From assembly GCA_030068075.1 (NCBI GenBank), contig CM057825.1, positions 82,971,123 to 83,035,122 of the forward strand: a stretch of 64,000 bases of DNA, in the 5' to 3' direction. Below the pieces are notes generated by a model. That model did no database searches. It saw only the letters and a program-made list of their open reading frames with translations, and was not told where the DNA came from. This document shows, piece by piece, positions 33,138-45,352 of the stretch (the stretch's first letter is position 1; each line of letters begins with the position of its first letter). A program made the position numbers and the translations under genes. The DNA comes from Paguma larvata. Its lineage: Eukaryota > Chordata > Mammalia > Carnivora > Viverridae.

Positions 33138-35165
33138 ATTTACTTAAGTAAAGACAGCTACACATGTGCTAAGATGAACAGGAGAGCACAGAATGTGACT
33201 TGAAGGAAGGAATCTCCACTTGGCCCCATACCATCTTTGCCATGGAAAAAGAAACACTCAGCATTTTCAGAGAGCAGATTTTTTTTAATTAAAACTAGAT
33301 GTGCAGATATGTGCATAAATCACATGATATTTAAATGCTAGAAACTAGCTTTGAAATATTTAAAAATATTGTGTAAGCCAAATAAAATATGGCTGATGCC
33401 AATTTGCAACCTATATAATAAAGTACAATTAATAAATAATGTTAACGATCCTTTAATTCAAGCAAAAGCTAGGGAAATGACTATTTCCTTAAGCATATAT
33501 TTTAATCCTTTTAGTGGAAAGCCATGGGATATTTAGAAATTAATCAGGTACTATTCAGATAGTATAGGCTCTTCAATGCCTATAGCATTTGACAAAGTCT
33601 AGGTTATGGTCCTTAATCATAGATTTTCTGTACCTTTGATCACAAATTTCTTTGAAGCCACTGCAATGTTGTTTTGATATTTAAAAAAAATCTTAACAAC
33701 AAAGTTCTTATGCAATAAATTCCATCTTTTGTTACATTGTTTACCAGTTATAATTTCCAAAGTGTCTCATCTCCTAACCTTAAATTTATCTATTCATAAT
33801 TTTATCATATGGAACCCTATCTAAAGTATTTAATCTCCTAAAACTATACATAGGCGGCTTGATCATTCATATATTTCTCCTTTGATTTGACATTTGTACA
33901 AGGCACATTTTGCCCTACACCATCATGTATAGCAGTGCCCTCTTGGGTTAACTTCCAGATGGCTTTTGTTGGTATAAAGAGAGGTATTACAAGAAACTGT
34001 ACACTTCTATGCTAAGATCAAAAAACAAACAAATAAGAAAAGCAATACATGCCTTATTCATTCCTTATAGTCACAATGGTGCGGAAAATTTCTACCAATT
34101 TTACTTCCTCCTTCTATCTCAGTCAGGTCCCTCTGACAAGTTAGAAAGAAATAGATAGAACTGGAGGTGAATTATATGCCTCTTCCCTCCTCCACCCCAG
34201 CCTGACAAAATCCTATGAGGGATGAGCTTTGAGCTCTTTGGCATCTTAAAATGTCTCCTGATTCTTCCATGTGGCAAAGTCAGCATCATTAATGTAAGAA
34301 TGATTTCGTACAGTGACTGTTATTGTTTCTAGAATGCGTTTGAAGTGTGATTTAATGTGTTTGAGAGAGATGTTAAAAGGATAAAAAGGAGTTGTTTAGT
34401 GGAGATTTAGGAGTGAGCTTTTAATGTAAATAATTTTTAAGTCTTTTTACCCTGAGTTACATTTACCAGGAACTCAATCCCAAATATAATGCAGAATTTC
34501 CCTCACAACACAGCAGGTCTAAGAAAAACTTGACCTTTGTGTGCATGCAAATGTGTGGTTTTGTCTACTTGTAAGATGGCACAGAGGACACATGTTCATG
34601 TATTATTGTGGAACTTACAGAGTCGCAAAGCTCATGCAAATATGTCAGAAATTCCAGCACAGTTTTTAGAACAATCTCAGATAGAAAATGCCTATTCTAT
34701 GTGTACAGGTTTGACTTCTAGGACAATAGTCATGTTTGGCAAAAAAAAATGGATAAATTTAAATTGGGCCATTCACTGGATTATAACATACAAGATTAAA
34801 ATCCAGTTTCTCTTTTTAATAAACATCCATAAGTATCTATAATATGGAAAGAGGACAGGACAGAATGGCTTTACCATAAGTGGTATATAGGTTCACCGTT
34901 GGAAGAGGATAATACTAATTTAAGATGTATGTTTTGACATACCTTAATTAGTATAATTAATTAGTTGCATTGTTTTTAGTCATTCTAATATACATAAGAT
35001 ATTGCTAATACTAAAGTGATTAAGGTAACAATTTATATTGCTATTTTCTGTATATACTAGTGGCACCTTGGGTAATAAAGAATTTTATGGATTGAAATAT
35101 ATTTTAAAGTCATAAAAAGTTTATCATCAAATGAAATTTGAGTTTATTATTAATCTTGTCAATAT
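33138..35165. other. Unique AT-rich DNA, no gene seen
   Basis: About 2 kb without recognised repeats. A 101-codon plus frame (34537-34842) begins with Cys-rich residues but has no domain, no upstream promoter or splice context, and lies in AT-rich sequence. It is most likely chance. Confidence 0.5.
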
Positions 35166-35167
35166 TT

Positions 35168-35311
35168 AATGTTTGTGGCCTATGAACCATCTGCATTAGA
35201 ATCACCTACCAATACTCGTTAAAAACATCAAACTCTGGGCACCATGCTGGAATTCAGAATTTTGCCATCACCACAGAATTTTCCAGCACAGAAAGATTTG
35301 AGAACTATTGG
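35168..35311 (+). mobile_element. MER20-like hAT element
   Basis: 'gtttgtggcctatgaacc', then 'gcattagaatcacctacc', and an end at 'agatttgagaactattgg' match the two ends of MER20-type non-autonomous hAT elements (terminal GTGGTCYATGRACC and TTTGAGAACCACTG). The centre is diverged. Confidence 0.6.
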
Positions 35312-37189
35312 TTGATATATCAAGAAATTATTACGATGAATTCATCATCTCTCCAATGAGCTCAGGAACCCTTCGTAGCAGGGTAGAATCTCGTCATTAG
35401 CTTGTTTGTTGTACTGAGATGCTCCTCTTTCTAACAATTATATTACAGCCACTAGATTTTCTCTAAAAACCCATTTGTCGCATATGTATTTTCTGTGAAG
35501 CATCCATTTACATCATTTAGTGAATTCTGGTGTTTTTTCATTTTCTTTTTTTTTAATGAATGTTTAAGTTTAGAATCTCTTAGATCTATATCTCTCAGAT
35601 CTTAGATCTCTGTAGAATCTTAGAAAGATTCTCCATATCTTTCCAAAAAGAATGTCAAGGGACTTGATATGATTACAAAGCTAATCATTACAATTTTGCA
35701 GTTCATTCCTTCAGTCTGAATTTTTAAGAAAAAACATTATGCTTTTGCCTCTCTGGTTTTCGATCCGGTTTTTGATCCAGTTCAATGGGGGCTTACAGAA
35801 TGTCCCTAACCTGCATCTCAACTCCAATTATAACAAATAAAACCAGTGCATTTCCATCTTCATAGAAAAATTTTTCATAAAATGGAGGAGTTAATATTTC
35901 CATACGTGACCTTTTCTCACTACAAAGAGAAATGCAAATAATTTAATAACATTATTTGCTTATACCCTTTAAGGTTCAAATAGCTAGTTATTATATAGGA
36001 ACAGCTAGGTCTAATCTGCTTCAGAAGAAACATACTCTGGTAGTGGACAATAGCTAATATCAGATCGCTAATAGATTTAACCTTGTAAGTTCATAGATAT
36101 TTAAGAGTGCTATGGCTTGAAGGTCAACTTGTCTGTCTTACTGTAAAAGAAAGGCAAAGAAATGAATAAAAATTAGAAAGAATTAATTCTTCAAAAAGTT
36201 TTTACAAATCAAAACCCTGCAGTTTCACACTGAGAACAAAAGAAGCATATTAAACACCAAAGTTTATCAAGACAAATTAGGTCCCAGTTTCAAATTTTCT
36301 TTAATCTTTTGCATCTGAACAGTTTTTTTGCCTCATGCTGTTTTCCCTAGTTAAATGTTAAAATGAATTCTAGCCAATACCATTGACTTCCTCCCTTAAA
36401 AATATTGAGACACATAATAAAAAATTAATTACTTCCCCTAATTTCCGTGTGATTCTTTAAAAAGATGTAAAATTCATTTAAAGTAAGTGGTGACTTTGTC
36501 TTTGAAGATCACGACAATTAACATGGATCAAAGCTTAGGTTCTGTAACGATGATAGCTTATTAGCATAATGAAATTAACTTAGAGACAAGAATCTTTAAT
36601 AGGTACAACAAAAACGCTTTAATAATACTTGAAGAAAATTATGTATTTGCTAGAAGTACAACAGTTTCAGATTTTCTATCCAATTAATAAGTTGTTAATT
36701 AACTCCTTTCCCAAACAATGCGCACTTTAAGTTAACATCTGCCCATGGAATATTCTGTCTATTGTGCTTCATTTTATTGGACGGATATTGCAGTTTTGCC
36801 AATGATACTTTGTATTTTTTTATTAAGAAAATTCAGGTTTACTCTTCTATACTGGAGATCCAACATTTTCATCGTTAAAATAAAAGAAGGCTTAATCTCA
36901 TACCTTGGGAAAGGAATGAAGATGTTCATCACATGATTGCATCATGTTTGGCAGTTCACACTTCAAGTTTCCACATTTCAAGGGCAAATTGTTTTTGGAC
37001 AGTTTTAGGGTATCTATAAAATTTGAACCACTGTTTCAACCAAGGAAGAAGAAAACTTATTCATTAAAAGTATTATTCATAATGTCAGTCTAAGTGTATG
37101 TTGGAAAATGTTTGGTTTTGAGGATAAGTAAAAGAATTCTTTATTTCCCATAACAAGTCTGTAAAATTATGCTTTATCCAAATGCTGTT
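35312..37189. other. Unique AT-rich DNA, no gene seen
   Basis: Includes a local imperfect repeat of 'tagatct'/'agaatctta' words at 35571-35632. No gene or dispersed element recognised. Confidence 0.5.
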
Positions 37190-37206
37190 AAAAATGTATT
37201 TTGTCA

Positions 37207-37395
37207 GGGACACCTGGGTAGCTCAGTCAGTTGAGCATCTGACTCTTGATTTCGGCTCAGGTCATGATCCCAGGGTTGTGGGATTGAACCCTGCATAGGG
37301 CTCTGTTCTGAGCATAGAACCTGCTTAAGATTCTCTCTCTCTCCCTCTGTCTGTCTGTCTCTCTCTCTCACTCATGCTCTCTGTCTCTAATGAAG
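37207..37395 (+). mobile_element. CAN-SINE, perfect 17-bp duplication
   Basis: The head 'gggacacctgggtagctcag' is followed by 'tctgactcttgatttcggct', 'gaaccctgcatagggctc' and a (TC)n/(TCTG)n stretch. It is flanked by the perfect duplication aaaaatgtattttgtca (37190-37206 and 37396-37412). It lacks a long A tail. Confidence 0.96.
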
Positions 37396-37436
37396 AAAAA
37401 TGTATTTTGTCATTTCTTTTGCCATTCATTTATTAA

Positions 37437-37651
37437 TTTTTTTAACATTTTAATTTATTATTGAGAGACAGAGAGAGACAGAACATGAGCAGGGAGGGGC
37501 AGAGAGATGGGGAGACACAGAATCTGAAGGAGGCTCCAGGCTCTGAGCTGTCAGCACAGAGCCCGATGCGGGGCTTGAACTCACAAACTGCAAGATCGTG
37601 ACCTGAGCCGAAGTCGGACGCCCAACCGACTGAGCCACCCAGGTGCCCCTG
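37437..37651 (-). mobile_element. CAN-SINE, 14-bp duplication
   Basis: Reverse-oriented: 'taacattttaatttattatt', GA-rich tract, 'cagagcccgatgcggggctt', and an end at 'ctgagccacccaggtgcccc'. It is flanked by cattcatttattaa (37423-37436 and 37653-37666), perfect. It is only about 40 bp from the SINE at 37207-37395, in the opposite orientation. Confidence 0.95.
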
Positions 37652-37905
37652 TCATTCATTTATTAAGCCAGTATTTATTGGACACTAATATTTATTGACT
37701 GTGCCATGCACTGTGAGTCTCTGAACATTAAAACAAAAAGAAGAGGGGTAGTGTTGTCATAGGTGTTGTTTTCAACTGGTGTTACTGTTTCAGTGGACTT
37801 GTTGATTTTCTCTGTCCACAGAGCAGAAACGGGTGCTCTGTTCAGGTCCTTTTCTCTCTTACATGAGACTTTGACAATATCTTTCTGACTGACACAGGTG
37901 TAATC

Positions 37906-37907
<2 letters not shown>

Positions 37908-37949
<42 letters not shown>
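37908..37949. repeat. (CA)n microsatellite
   Basis: An uninterrupted run of about 20 CA units, long and pure enough to be length-variable between individuals. Confidence 0.95.
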
Positions 37950-38680
37950 ACAAGAATGATTTAATATCAAAATTTAACAAGGAATGCCTCCCTAGTGCAC
38001 TCCCTCCATCCCATCTCCAAAAGTCTCTTCCTCTTCTATATCTGTATAGAAAATCTGGGTCTTTTCCAGTTCATAGATGTTGAGAACATTCTTAAGTGTT
38101 TTCTTCTCTAGATCCAGAAATTAGAGAATAACTTCTGATCCCAAATTTTTCTGCTGCTCCCAATCCGTATCATCGGTTCTTGGTTCCCCTGGGAAATAAG
38201 AGGTTCCCCCTGGCTGCCCCTTTTACTACCCTCAATCTCCCACCTACCTGCCTGTCCCTGCCCATAAAGTTGTACTATAAGCTCCTTTTCTTTCAGATTA
38301 GGAAGCATCAAAACAGGAAGCATAGAAATAGGGCTCACAGCAGACATACAGAGAGAAACACGAGGAGACGAGGAACGTTATGAGGTCAGTGATAGAATAG
38401 GAACACAACTCTGTGATGCTTTCAACTCTTGCCCCAGAATAAATAAATTATGGTTTGTGTGAATTCAAACAAATCAGCACATGAAACCTGTTTCTTTTTC
38501 TTTTCTTTTCTTTTTTAATCTGCTGGTAACTCTCACTCCCTACTTGAGCCCTAAGAATATTTCGCACCTTGATGTTAAAGCCTACAAAATTTATCTTGCA
38601 TATATGGTTATTTTGGGATGAGTCTTATCACACTACTCAACTATCCTTGAAGTCCCAATAATTTTTTTTATTATTATTAT
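37950..38680. other. Unique DNA, no gene seen
   Basis: Contains a pyrimidine tract of CTTTT units at 38492-38516. Short frames on both strands (38108-38383) have no family features. Confidence 0.5.
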
Positions 38681-38693
38681 AAAAAGCATCTTG

Positions 38694-38897
38694 AGTGGTG
38701 CCTGCGCGGCTCAGGCCACTTCGCCTCAGGACATGATCTCGTGGTTCACGAGTTGGAGCCTGGCATTCAGGCTCTGTGCTGGCAGCTCAGAGCCCGCAGC
38801 CTTCTTCTGATTCAGTCTCCCTCTCTCTCGCCTCCCCCCGGGCTCATTCTCTCTCGCTCTCTCTCAAAAATAAGTAAAACATTTTTAAAAAATTTAC
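38694..38897 (+). mobile_element. CAN-SINE, GC-rich copy, 12-bp duplication
   Basis: The head 'agtggtgcctgcgcggctca' has lost part of the tRNA-like region ('ggccacttcgcctcaggac'), then runs 'gctctgtgctggcagctcag', (TC)n and an 'aaaaataagtaaaac' tail. It is flanked by the perfect duplication aaaagcatcttg (38682-38693 and 38898-38909). Confidence 0.94.
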
Positions 38898-38909
38898 AAA
38901 AGCATCTTG

Positions 38910-39439
38910 GGACCTAAACTACAGCAAAATTAAATGGTTTTTTGAGAAATAACCTGACTTCTCCCTTCTTCCTACCCTCCAATCTCCCACAAGTAACCAC
39001 AATTGGTCAAACCTTACTAAAAGTTCAGTGGACAAGGGATCTTGGGAAGTATAGTTTGCAGGGGTCAGCCACTCTGATTACAGGACAGAGTACGAGAAAT
39101 AACAAAATGGATATAAGAATGACAAACATAATTTTGCAAATAATGTCTTCTTAACACCTTCTTAATTAGATACAAGAGAATATTAATGAAATAGAATCCT
39201 TTATAACATAAATCTTAGTTTATACAGCTGATCGCTCTGACTTTTGTGCTTTGTGCCCCTTTCACCTTTTAGGCCCCATTCTGGCCACCAAAATATACCT
39301 CCTGGCCCAACCTAAACTAACCACTTGCAATTTTGGATGGTTTCCAACTTTTGCATACATGATTTTAGAATGCTTAAAATGCCTGTAACCTCTCCAAGCC
39401 CGCCACCAACACGGCCATTACCATCTTTCTTTTGTCCCC
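38910..39439. other. Unique DNA, no gene seen
   Basis: Around 39036-39085 'ttgggaagtatagtttgcag' has the flavour of an old repeat, but I cannot assign it. No coding signal. Confidence 0.4.
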
Positions 39440-39715
39440 ATTAGAATAACTTTCATAGTCCTTCAAAACTTCGTTTAATCTTTATGTCCCTGGTATGACT
39501 TAGGGCCCTTTTTGTGTTCCTCTTGAACTCTAGGTATACCTCCACCAATACATTTCACTGTAGCAATTGTTTGTATTTGATATCCTGTATTCCCTGTAGG
39601 ATTTTAAGTACATGAAAGTGAAGGACTATACCTTCCTGATTTTGAACCACTAATGCTCATCACGTAGCCGGAAAACAATAAAAGACTGTTGAATTACTAA
39701 ACGAATGAATGAGTA
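39440..39715 (+). mobile_element. L2 (LINE-2) 3' end
   Basis: Diverged L2 3' landmarks: 'gtaggattttaagtacatga' and 'aaagtgaaggactatacctt' (equivalent to the 'gggcaggga..tgtctt' region), then 'aatgctcatcacgtagccgg' and 'acaataaaagactgttgaat', ending in 'gaatgaatgag'. Ancient and non-coding. Confidence 0.65.
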
Positions 39716-40710
39716 ATCTCTTCTTTGACCACATTAGGTAACAGTATATTCACTTCATACATCCCATAGGTATAAAGACACTCAACAAAGGAAGCAAAAT
39801 CCCATTCTGTTTCCTTTAATGTAAACGGAAGCTGTTCCTTAAAGATATTTTAAACAGTAATTAAAATATCTTACAATGGTCTCCTCTAAATAAAAATAGA
39901 TTTAGTCCATTTCCTTTTCATTGAGCATTCTCTTTTAAAGTAATCCTTTCCTTCTTTACATGAGTGTGCTACTCTTCACCGTCTGAGGTTTTACACAGCT
40001 GTGTCCTGGATTTGAATTTCCCTAGATGACCCTGTTCCTTTAATGTTGCTATTCTTGTTTGTTTTCAGAATAATTTATGTTTCGCACTTAATTTGCATGT
40101 TTTTTTTCTAACTTCATAAGTTTAAACAAGAGTATAGTTTTCTGGTCTCATACGACAACTCAGCAGGATAACATACTGTACAAAATATGTTCTGTTTTAC
40201 TTTGTTTCTTCCCTGATCAAGTGCAAAAGATATTTGCCCTGGGTAACTATCTTCTTCTTCTTCTTTTAATTATATATAACTCAACTAATAGCAAGGGAAT
40301 TCCTAGGTAACCGGGTAGCGGAGGAAAAGAAGGAAGGAAGGGACGCGGAGAGGAAAGGGAAAGATAGGGGAAAGCCAAAACAAATCACGTCTCTTCCCGT
40401 TTTGTTTACTTACCATTTTTTGACCATAAAAAACCTTCACAGCAATACCTTTAACAATGTTACCACTAATCTGCAGAAATTAATTGAAATCAGGATACCT
40501 AGGAGGATAGATATACAATAGATCTGTCCAAGGGCTGGTATAGTGAGAAAACTCAGGGTGTATTAAAGTCTTAGCCTCTAGGTGACCAATGTTATCGTAA
40601 AAGGCTATCAGGAAAGGTAAAGGGCATTCAACTTGTGTAACTGACACAATTTGAGCCAGAGTCCGAATTATATATTAATCCAAAGATGGATCACTCAGCT
40701 GTTTTAAAAT
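39716..40710. other. Unique DNA, no gene seen
   Basis: A purine-rich patch lies at 40321-40376. No recognised repeat or exon. Confidence 0.5.
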
Positions 40711-40722
40711 ATTCTAAGAAAA

Positions 40723-40938
40723 GGGGAGCCTGGGTGGCTCAGTCAACTAAGCATCTGACTTTGGCTCAGGTCATGATCTCCTGGTCCGTGGGTTCGAGCC
40801 CCACCACGGGCTCTTCTGACAGCTCAGAGCCTGGAGACTGCTTTGGATTCTGTGTCTCCCTCTCTCTCTGACTCTCCTCCACTCATGCTCTGGTTCTCTC
40901 TCTCTCAAAGATAAACAAACATTAAAAAATTTTAAAAA
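40723..40938 (+). mobile_element. CAN-SINE (felid type)
   Basis: The head 'ggggagcctgggtggctcag' is followed by 'gactttggctcaggtcatga', 'gggttcgagccccaccacgg', (TC)n and a 'aaagataaacaaacatt' tail. It is flanked by attctaagaaaa (40711-40722) and attctatgaaaa (40939-40950). Confidence 0.95.
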
Positions 40939-41009
40939 ATTCTATGAAAAGCTGACATTCATTTCTGATATCTCTATTGGCTTTGGCATGCCATAAATTG
41001 TGTACATAT

Positions 41010-42040
41010 GTATATATTATTTTAATGGAAGGTTTTCAAACATATGCAAAGTATAAAAAGATGATATAAAAACCCTTTATATACCCATCCTCCAAACTCA
41101 ACAACTACCAACTATTGGGCAATAGTCTCTATACATCCCCATTCTCCCACTTGTGTTGTTGTCCTTGATAGCATTACATAACTGGAGTGTTTTAAAGCAA
41201 ATTGCAGGGGCACCTGGGTGACTCAGTCAGTTAAGCGGCTGACTTCAGCTCAGGTCATGATCTCACGGTCTGTGAGTTCGAGCCCCGTGTCGGGCTCTGC
41301 GCTGACGGCTCAGAGCCTGGAGCCTGCTTCAGATTCTGTATCTCTGCCTTTCCTTTGCTCACTCTCTGCCCTTCCCTTGCTCACTGTCTGTCTCTATGTC
41401 TCTCAAAAATAAAATGAAAACGCTAAAAAAAATAAAATAAAATAAAGCAAATTGCAAGCATAGGACTTTACCCAGAAGTTCAATATAAATTTCTAAAAGG
41501 TAGGGGCATTTTAAACTTCACCACAATACCTTCACACATCTAAATATGAAACAATGACTTCTTAATGTTATCATTATCTAGTCACACTTAATTTTCCCTG
41601 TACTTTCTTAGATGTGTTCAAACAGAATGCAGTCAAGGAAACTGGGTTGTTTTCCATGTTGAATTTCTACTTTTCATAATGTGTGTGATTATTTCCTCAT
41701 ATTGTCATTTATGCCCTTCATCTCCAGGTTTCCTATAACAGGTGGGTAGAATTAGGAATTTAAGTAGTCATTTCAGTATTTTTGGTGGTATTTGTGAGGT
41801 AACGACACTTCATGGCTGGTGCCGTGGGTTCCCTGTTGTATCATGTCAGAATCCACTTGCTATCCAGTGGTCCATTTTTGCCATTTTTATTTTTTTTGTT
41901 TAGGGAGAGACGATATTCAGCGAAGTCTTACCAGAGGATCCTGGTGCTGTCAGCCTGCTACATCCATCATAAAATTCCCCATCACAACATTCATGAAAGT
42001 CTTGGTATAAGTATTACATACATAATTATTTTGTTGGAGG
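41010..42040 (-). mobile_element. LINE-1 3' untranslated region, reverse orientation
   Basis: Reverse L1M 3' sequence: 'ggttttcaaacatatgcaaa' (41032), 'aaaccctttatatacccatc', 'cactttcttagatg'-like words near 41600, and 'atccagtggtccatttttgc' near 41863. A SINE splits it at 41207-41442. The right end is approximate. Confidence 0.7.
41207..41442 (+). mobile_element. CAN-SINE, near-consensus, perfect duplication
   Basis: The best preserved copy in the window: 'ggggcacctgggtgactcag', 'agctcaggtcatgatctcac', 'gagttcgagccccgtgtcgg', 'gctctgcgctgacggctcag', (TC)n and an 'aaaataaaataaaat' tail. It keeps several CpGs. It is flanked by taaagcaaattgca (41193-41206 and 41443-41456), perfect. Confidence 0.96.
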
Positions 42041-43181
42041 TTGCAAAAAGTGATTTTAAAAATTCTTTCCTTGTGAATTTTTTTCCTCTTATGGTAAAAA
42101 TCTTGGTTTCGTTGAAACACATATTGGCGTAAACTGGAAGGAACCTGATGGGCATCACATTGGGCTTAGTAAAAACATTTAATTGTGCTTTTCTTTATGT
42201 TATATACCTGTGATAAGAAGAGATTTGAAATATTTGGCAATGTATTACGTATCAAAGTTTTTAAACTTTTGGATACAATCTTGTAAAATATTTATGAAAA
42301 AGTTGAACTTGCTTCTATAACTATAATGAAACTTTTTTGGAGTTGATGAATATGTAGATACATAAGAGGCTATAAGCAATACGATACAGAGATTTCATGT
42401 TCCTTTTACTCAATGGTATCATCTTGTAAAACTATCATATTACTATGAGGATAGTGACACTGATACAGCCAAGATATAGGACATTTCTATTATAACAAGC
42501 AGTACTCATGTTTCTTTTTATAGTTTCCACCCCCTCATTCTTACACTGTGGAAACCACTAATATGTTCTCTAGTTACACAATTTCGTCATTTGAAGATTG
42601 TTATATAAATGAAATAACTCAGCGTGTAACCTTTTGGAATCATCTTTTTTCCACTCAGTGTAAGTCTCTGAGATTCACTGAAGTTGTTCCGTGTGTCAAC
42701 AGTCCATTCATTTTTAACTGCTAAATAGTATTCCATACGCATCAGATTGTTTAAGTATTCCTCCACTGAAGGAGATCTTGGTTGTTTCCAGTATTTGGCT
42801 ATTATGAATAAAATGATATGAACAGTTGTATAGAGGTTTTTGTGTCAATACAAGTTTTTATTTCTCCAGGATAAATGCTCATAAGTGCAATTACTGGGCT
42901 GTGCACTGTTTGAATGTTAAAGTTCCTTAAGGAACTACTGAACTCTTTATAGAGCGGCTGATTTCTTTATAGAGTGAGTGATTCGATTTATCCTCATCTT
43001 CATAAGCATCTAGTTTCATCACTATTTTTTGTTTTAGTCATTCTGGTAGGTGTGTAGTGATATCCTGTGCTTTTAATTTGCATTTTCCTAATGGTTAATG
43101 ATGCTGAATATTACTGAACACATTTATTTCTTGATATCTATATTTACTTTTCAGTGAAATGTTTGATCTTTTGCCTATTTT

Positions 43182-43412
43182 GGTTTTTTATGTATTTTTT
43201 AGAGAGAGACAGCACAAGATGGGGAGAGTGGCAGAGGGAGGGGGAGAGCGGGAGGGGGAGGGAGAGAGAGAGAGAAAATGAATCTCGAATAGGCTCCATG
43301 TTCAGTGCAGAGACAGATGCAGGGCTTGATTTCATGACCCTTAGGATCATGACCTGAGCTGAAATCAACAGTTAAGTTAAAGACTTAACCGACCGAGCCA
43401 CCCAGACACCCC
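43182..43412 (-). mobile_element. CAN-SINE nested in L1, 14-bp duplication
   Basis: Reverse-oriented, with an expanded GA/GGGA tract (43199-43277) and an end at 'ccgagccacccagacacccc'. It is flanked by the perfect duplication cttttgcctatttt (43168-43181 and 43413-43426). The head carries an extra internal segment 'aacagttaagttaaagact'. Confidence 0.95.
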
Positions 43413-45342
43413 CTTTTGCCTATTTTCTAACTGGATTATTTGTTTTTACTATTGAATTTTAAGAATTCTTTACATGTTCTAGAAATTATTCTTTTGTAAG
43501 ATACGTGGTTTGCCAGTATTTTTTCCAACTCTGTAGCTTATCTTTTCATCCTTCCAAGAGTATCTTTTGTGGAACAAAAGTTTTGATTTTGATCAAACAT
43601 AGTTAATTCATTTTCCCTTCTATAAATCATCTTTTAGATTCCAACTATTTTCTCCTCTATTTTTTCTAAAAATTTTATAATTTCGTGTTTTACATTTAAG
43701 TTCACGATGCATTTTGAGATAATTTTTATAGAAGATGTGAGGTTTATTTAGGTTAAGGTTATATTTTTGCCTAAGGGTGTCCAGTTAGTCTAGCATCTTT
43801 TGTTAAAAAGGCCCTCCTTCCTCCATTGAATAGCTTTTGCATCTTTACAAAAAACCAGTTGAACATATTTATGTAGTTCCTTATTACATACCGATGACCT
43901 ATGTATATCTTTACCTATGCTGCAGTCTTCAATACTTTTGTTATATAAGAAGTTTTGAAACTCGGTAGGCTGATTCCTCTCTTTTTATTCTGCTTTTTTA
44001 AAATTGAGGTTAACTATTGTAGTTTCTTTGCCTTTTCATATAACTTTTACAATAATCTTTGTCTACAAAACAAGTTTGTTGGCATTTTAATAAGAAATGT
44101 ATTTAACCTCTATGTCAATTTAAGGACAATTGAAAGTTTTCTCTTTTCCTGTATTATGGAATAATTTATACGGAGAGAAATATTTATTCTTTCAAGCCCT
44201 GAAAACTCCCTATTGTCATACCACTTGGACCCGAAGTCTTTTTGAAGCAGTTCTCTGACAATTTTAATATTTGTTTTCATGATTAAAAAAAAAGGACAAT
44301 TGAAATCTTTACCATGTTGAGTCTTCCAAACCTGGAACAGAATGTATCTATTTATTTAGACCTTCTTTGATTTATTTCATCAGCATGTTGTATTTTTCAG
44401 CATGTAAGTCCTGTACATATTGTTTTTGGTTCACACCTAATTATTTCTCTTTTTTTAAGCAAGTTTAAGTAGGATTGTACTTTTAATCTTTTTTCTGTGT
44501 GTTTATAATTAGTATATAGAAAAACAATTGCTTTTTGGATGTTGTTTCCTGCAAACTTGCTGAACTTATTTTCCAGGAGTTTTTAGTTAGAATCCTTGGG
44601 ATTTTTGTGTTCACAATCACATCATCCTGAAGATAGCAAGTGTTGGATTGTTTCCTTTCTAATCTTTATGGAATTTGTTTCCTTTGCTAATCTTATTGCA
44701 CTGGCTAGGACTTTTAGAACCTTGTTGAATACATAAGAGCAGAGACCTTCACCTCCTTCCTGCTTGTAGGGGGAAAGCATTCAAATTCCTCACCATTAAG
44801 TATTGGCTGTAGGTTTTTTATAGATGCTCTTTATAAGTTGAGGAAGGATCCCCCTTCTCTTTTTTTTCCAAGAGTTTTTGTTATGAATGATGTTGAGCTT
44901 TGGTCAAATGCATTTTCTGTACCGATTGATATCATATGGTTTTTCTTCTTGAGCTTGTTAATGCGGTAGATCATATAATGGTTTTTGAGGACCAATCTTG
45001 CATAGCCGTAATAAACCCCACTTGGCCATGGCATGTAATTCTGTATATATTACCTAATTCTATTTGCTAATACATTACAGATTTTTGGGTTTAATTTCAT
45101 GAGGGATATCGGAGTGTAGTTTTCTTTTTCTTTATTGTCTTTATATAGTTTTAGTATCAGTGTAGTATTGTTACTCCAGAAAATGAATTTGGATATAGCC
45201 CTTTGTCTTCTCTTTTCTGGAAGAGACTGTGTATAATTAATCTTAAATCTTTCTTACAAGTTCAGTGGAATTTCCTAGTAAAATGATTTGGCCTGGAGAT
45301 TTCTCTTTCATGAGTTTTGAAATTATGAATTCAGTTTTCTTA

Positions 45343-45352
45343 ATAGTTGCAG
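45343..45352 (+). repeat. Left target-site duplication of the RPL28 pseudogene
   Basis: The word atagttgcag occurs here and at 45861-45870, exactly bracketing the pseudogene. This is the mark of LINE-1-driven insertion. Confidence 0.85.

Noticed and set aside
43199..43277. Purine-rich tandem tract that could look like a repeat array
   Set aside because: It is the expanded GA tract of one reverse-oriented SINE. There are no regular spacers, so it is not a CRISPR or satellite array.
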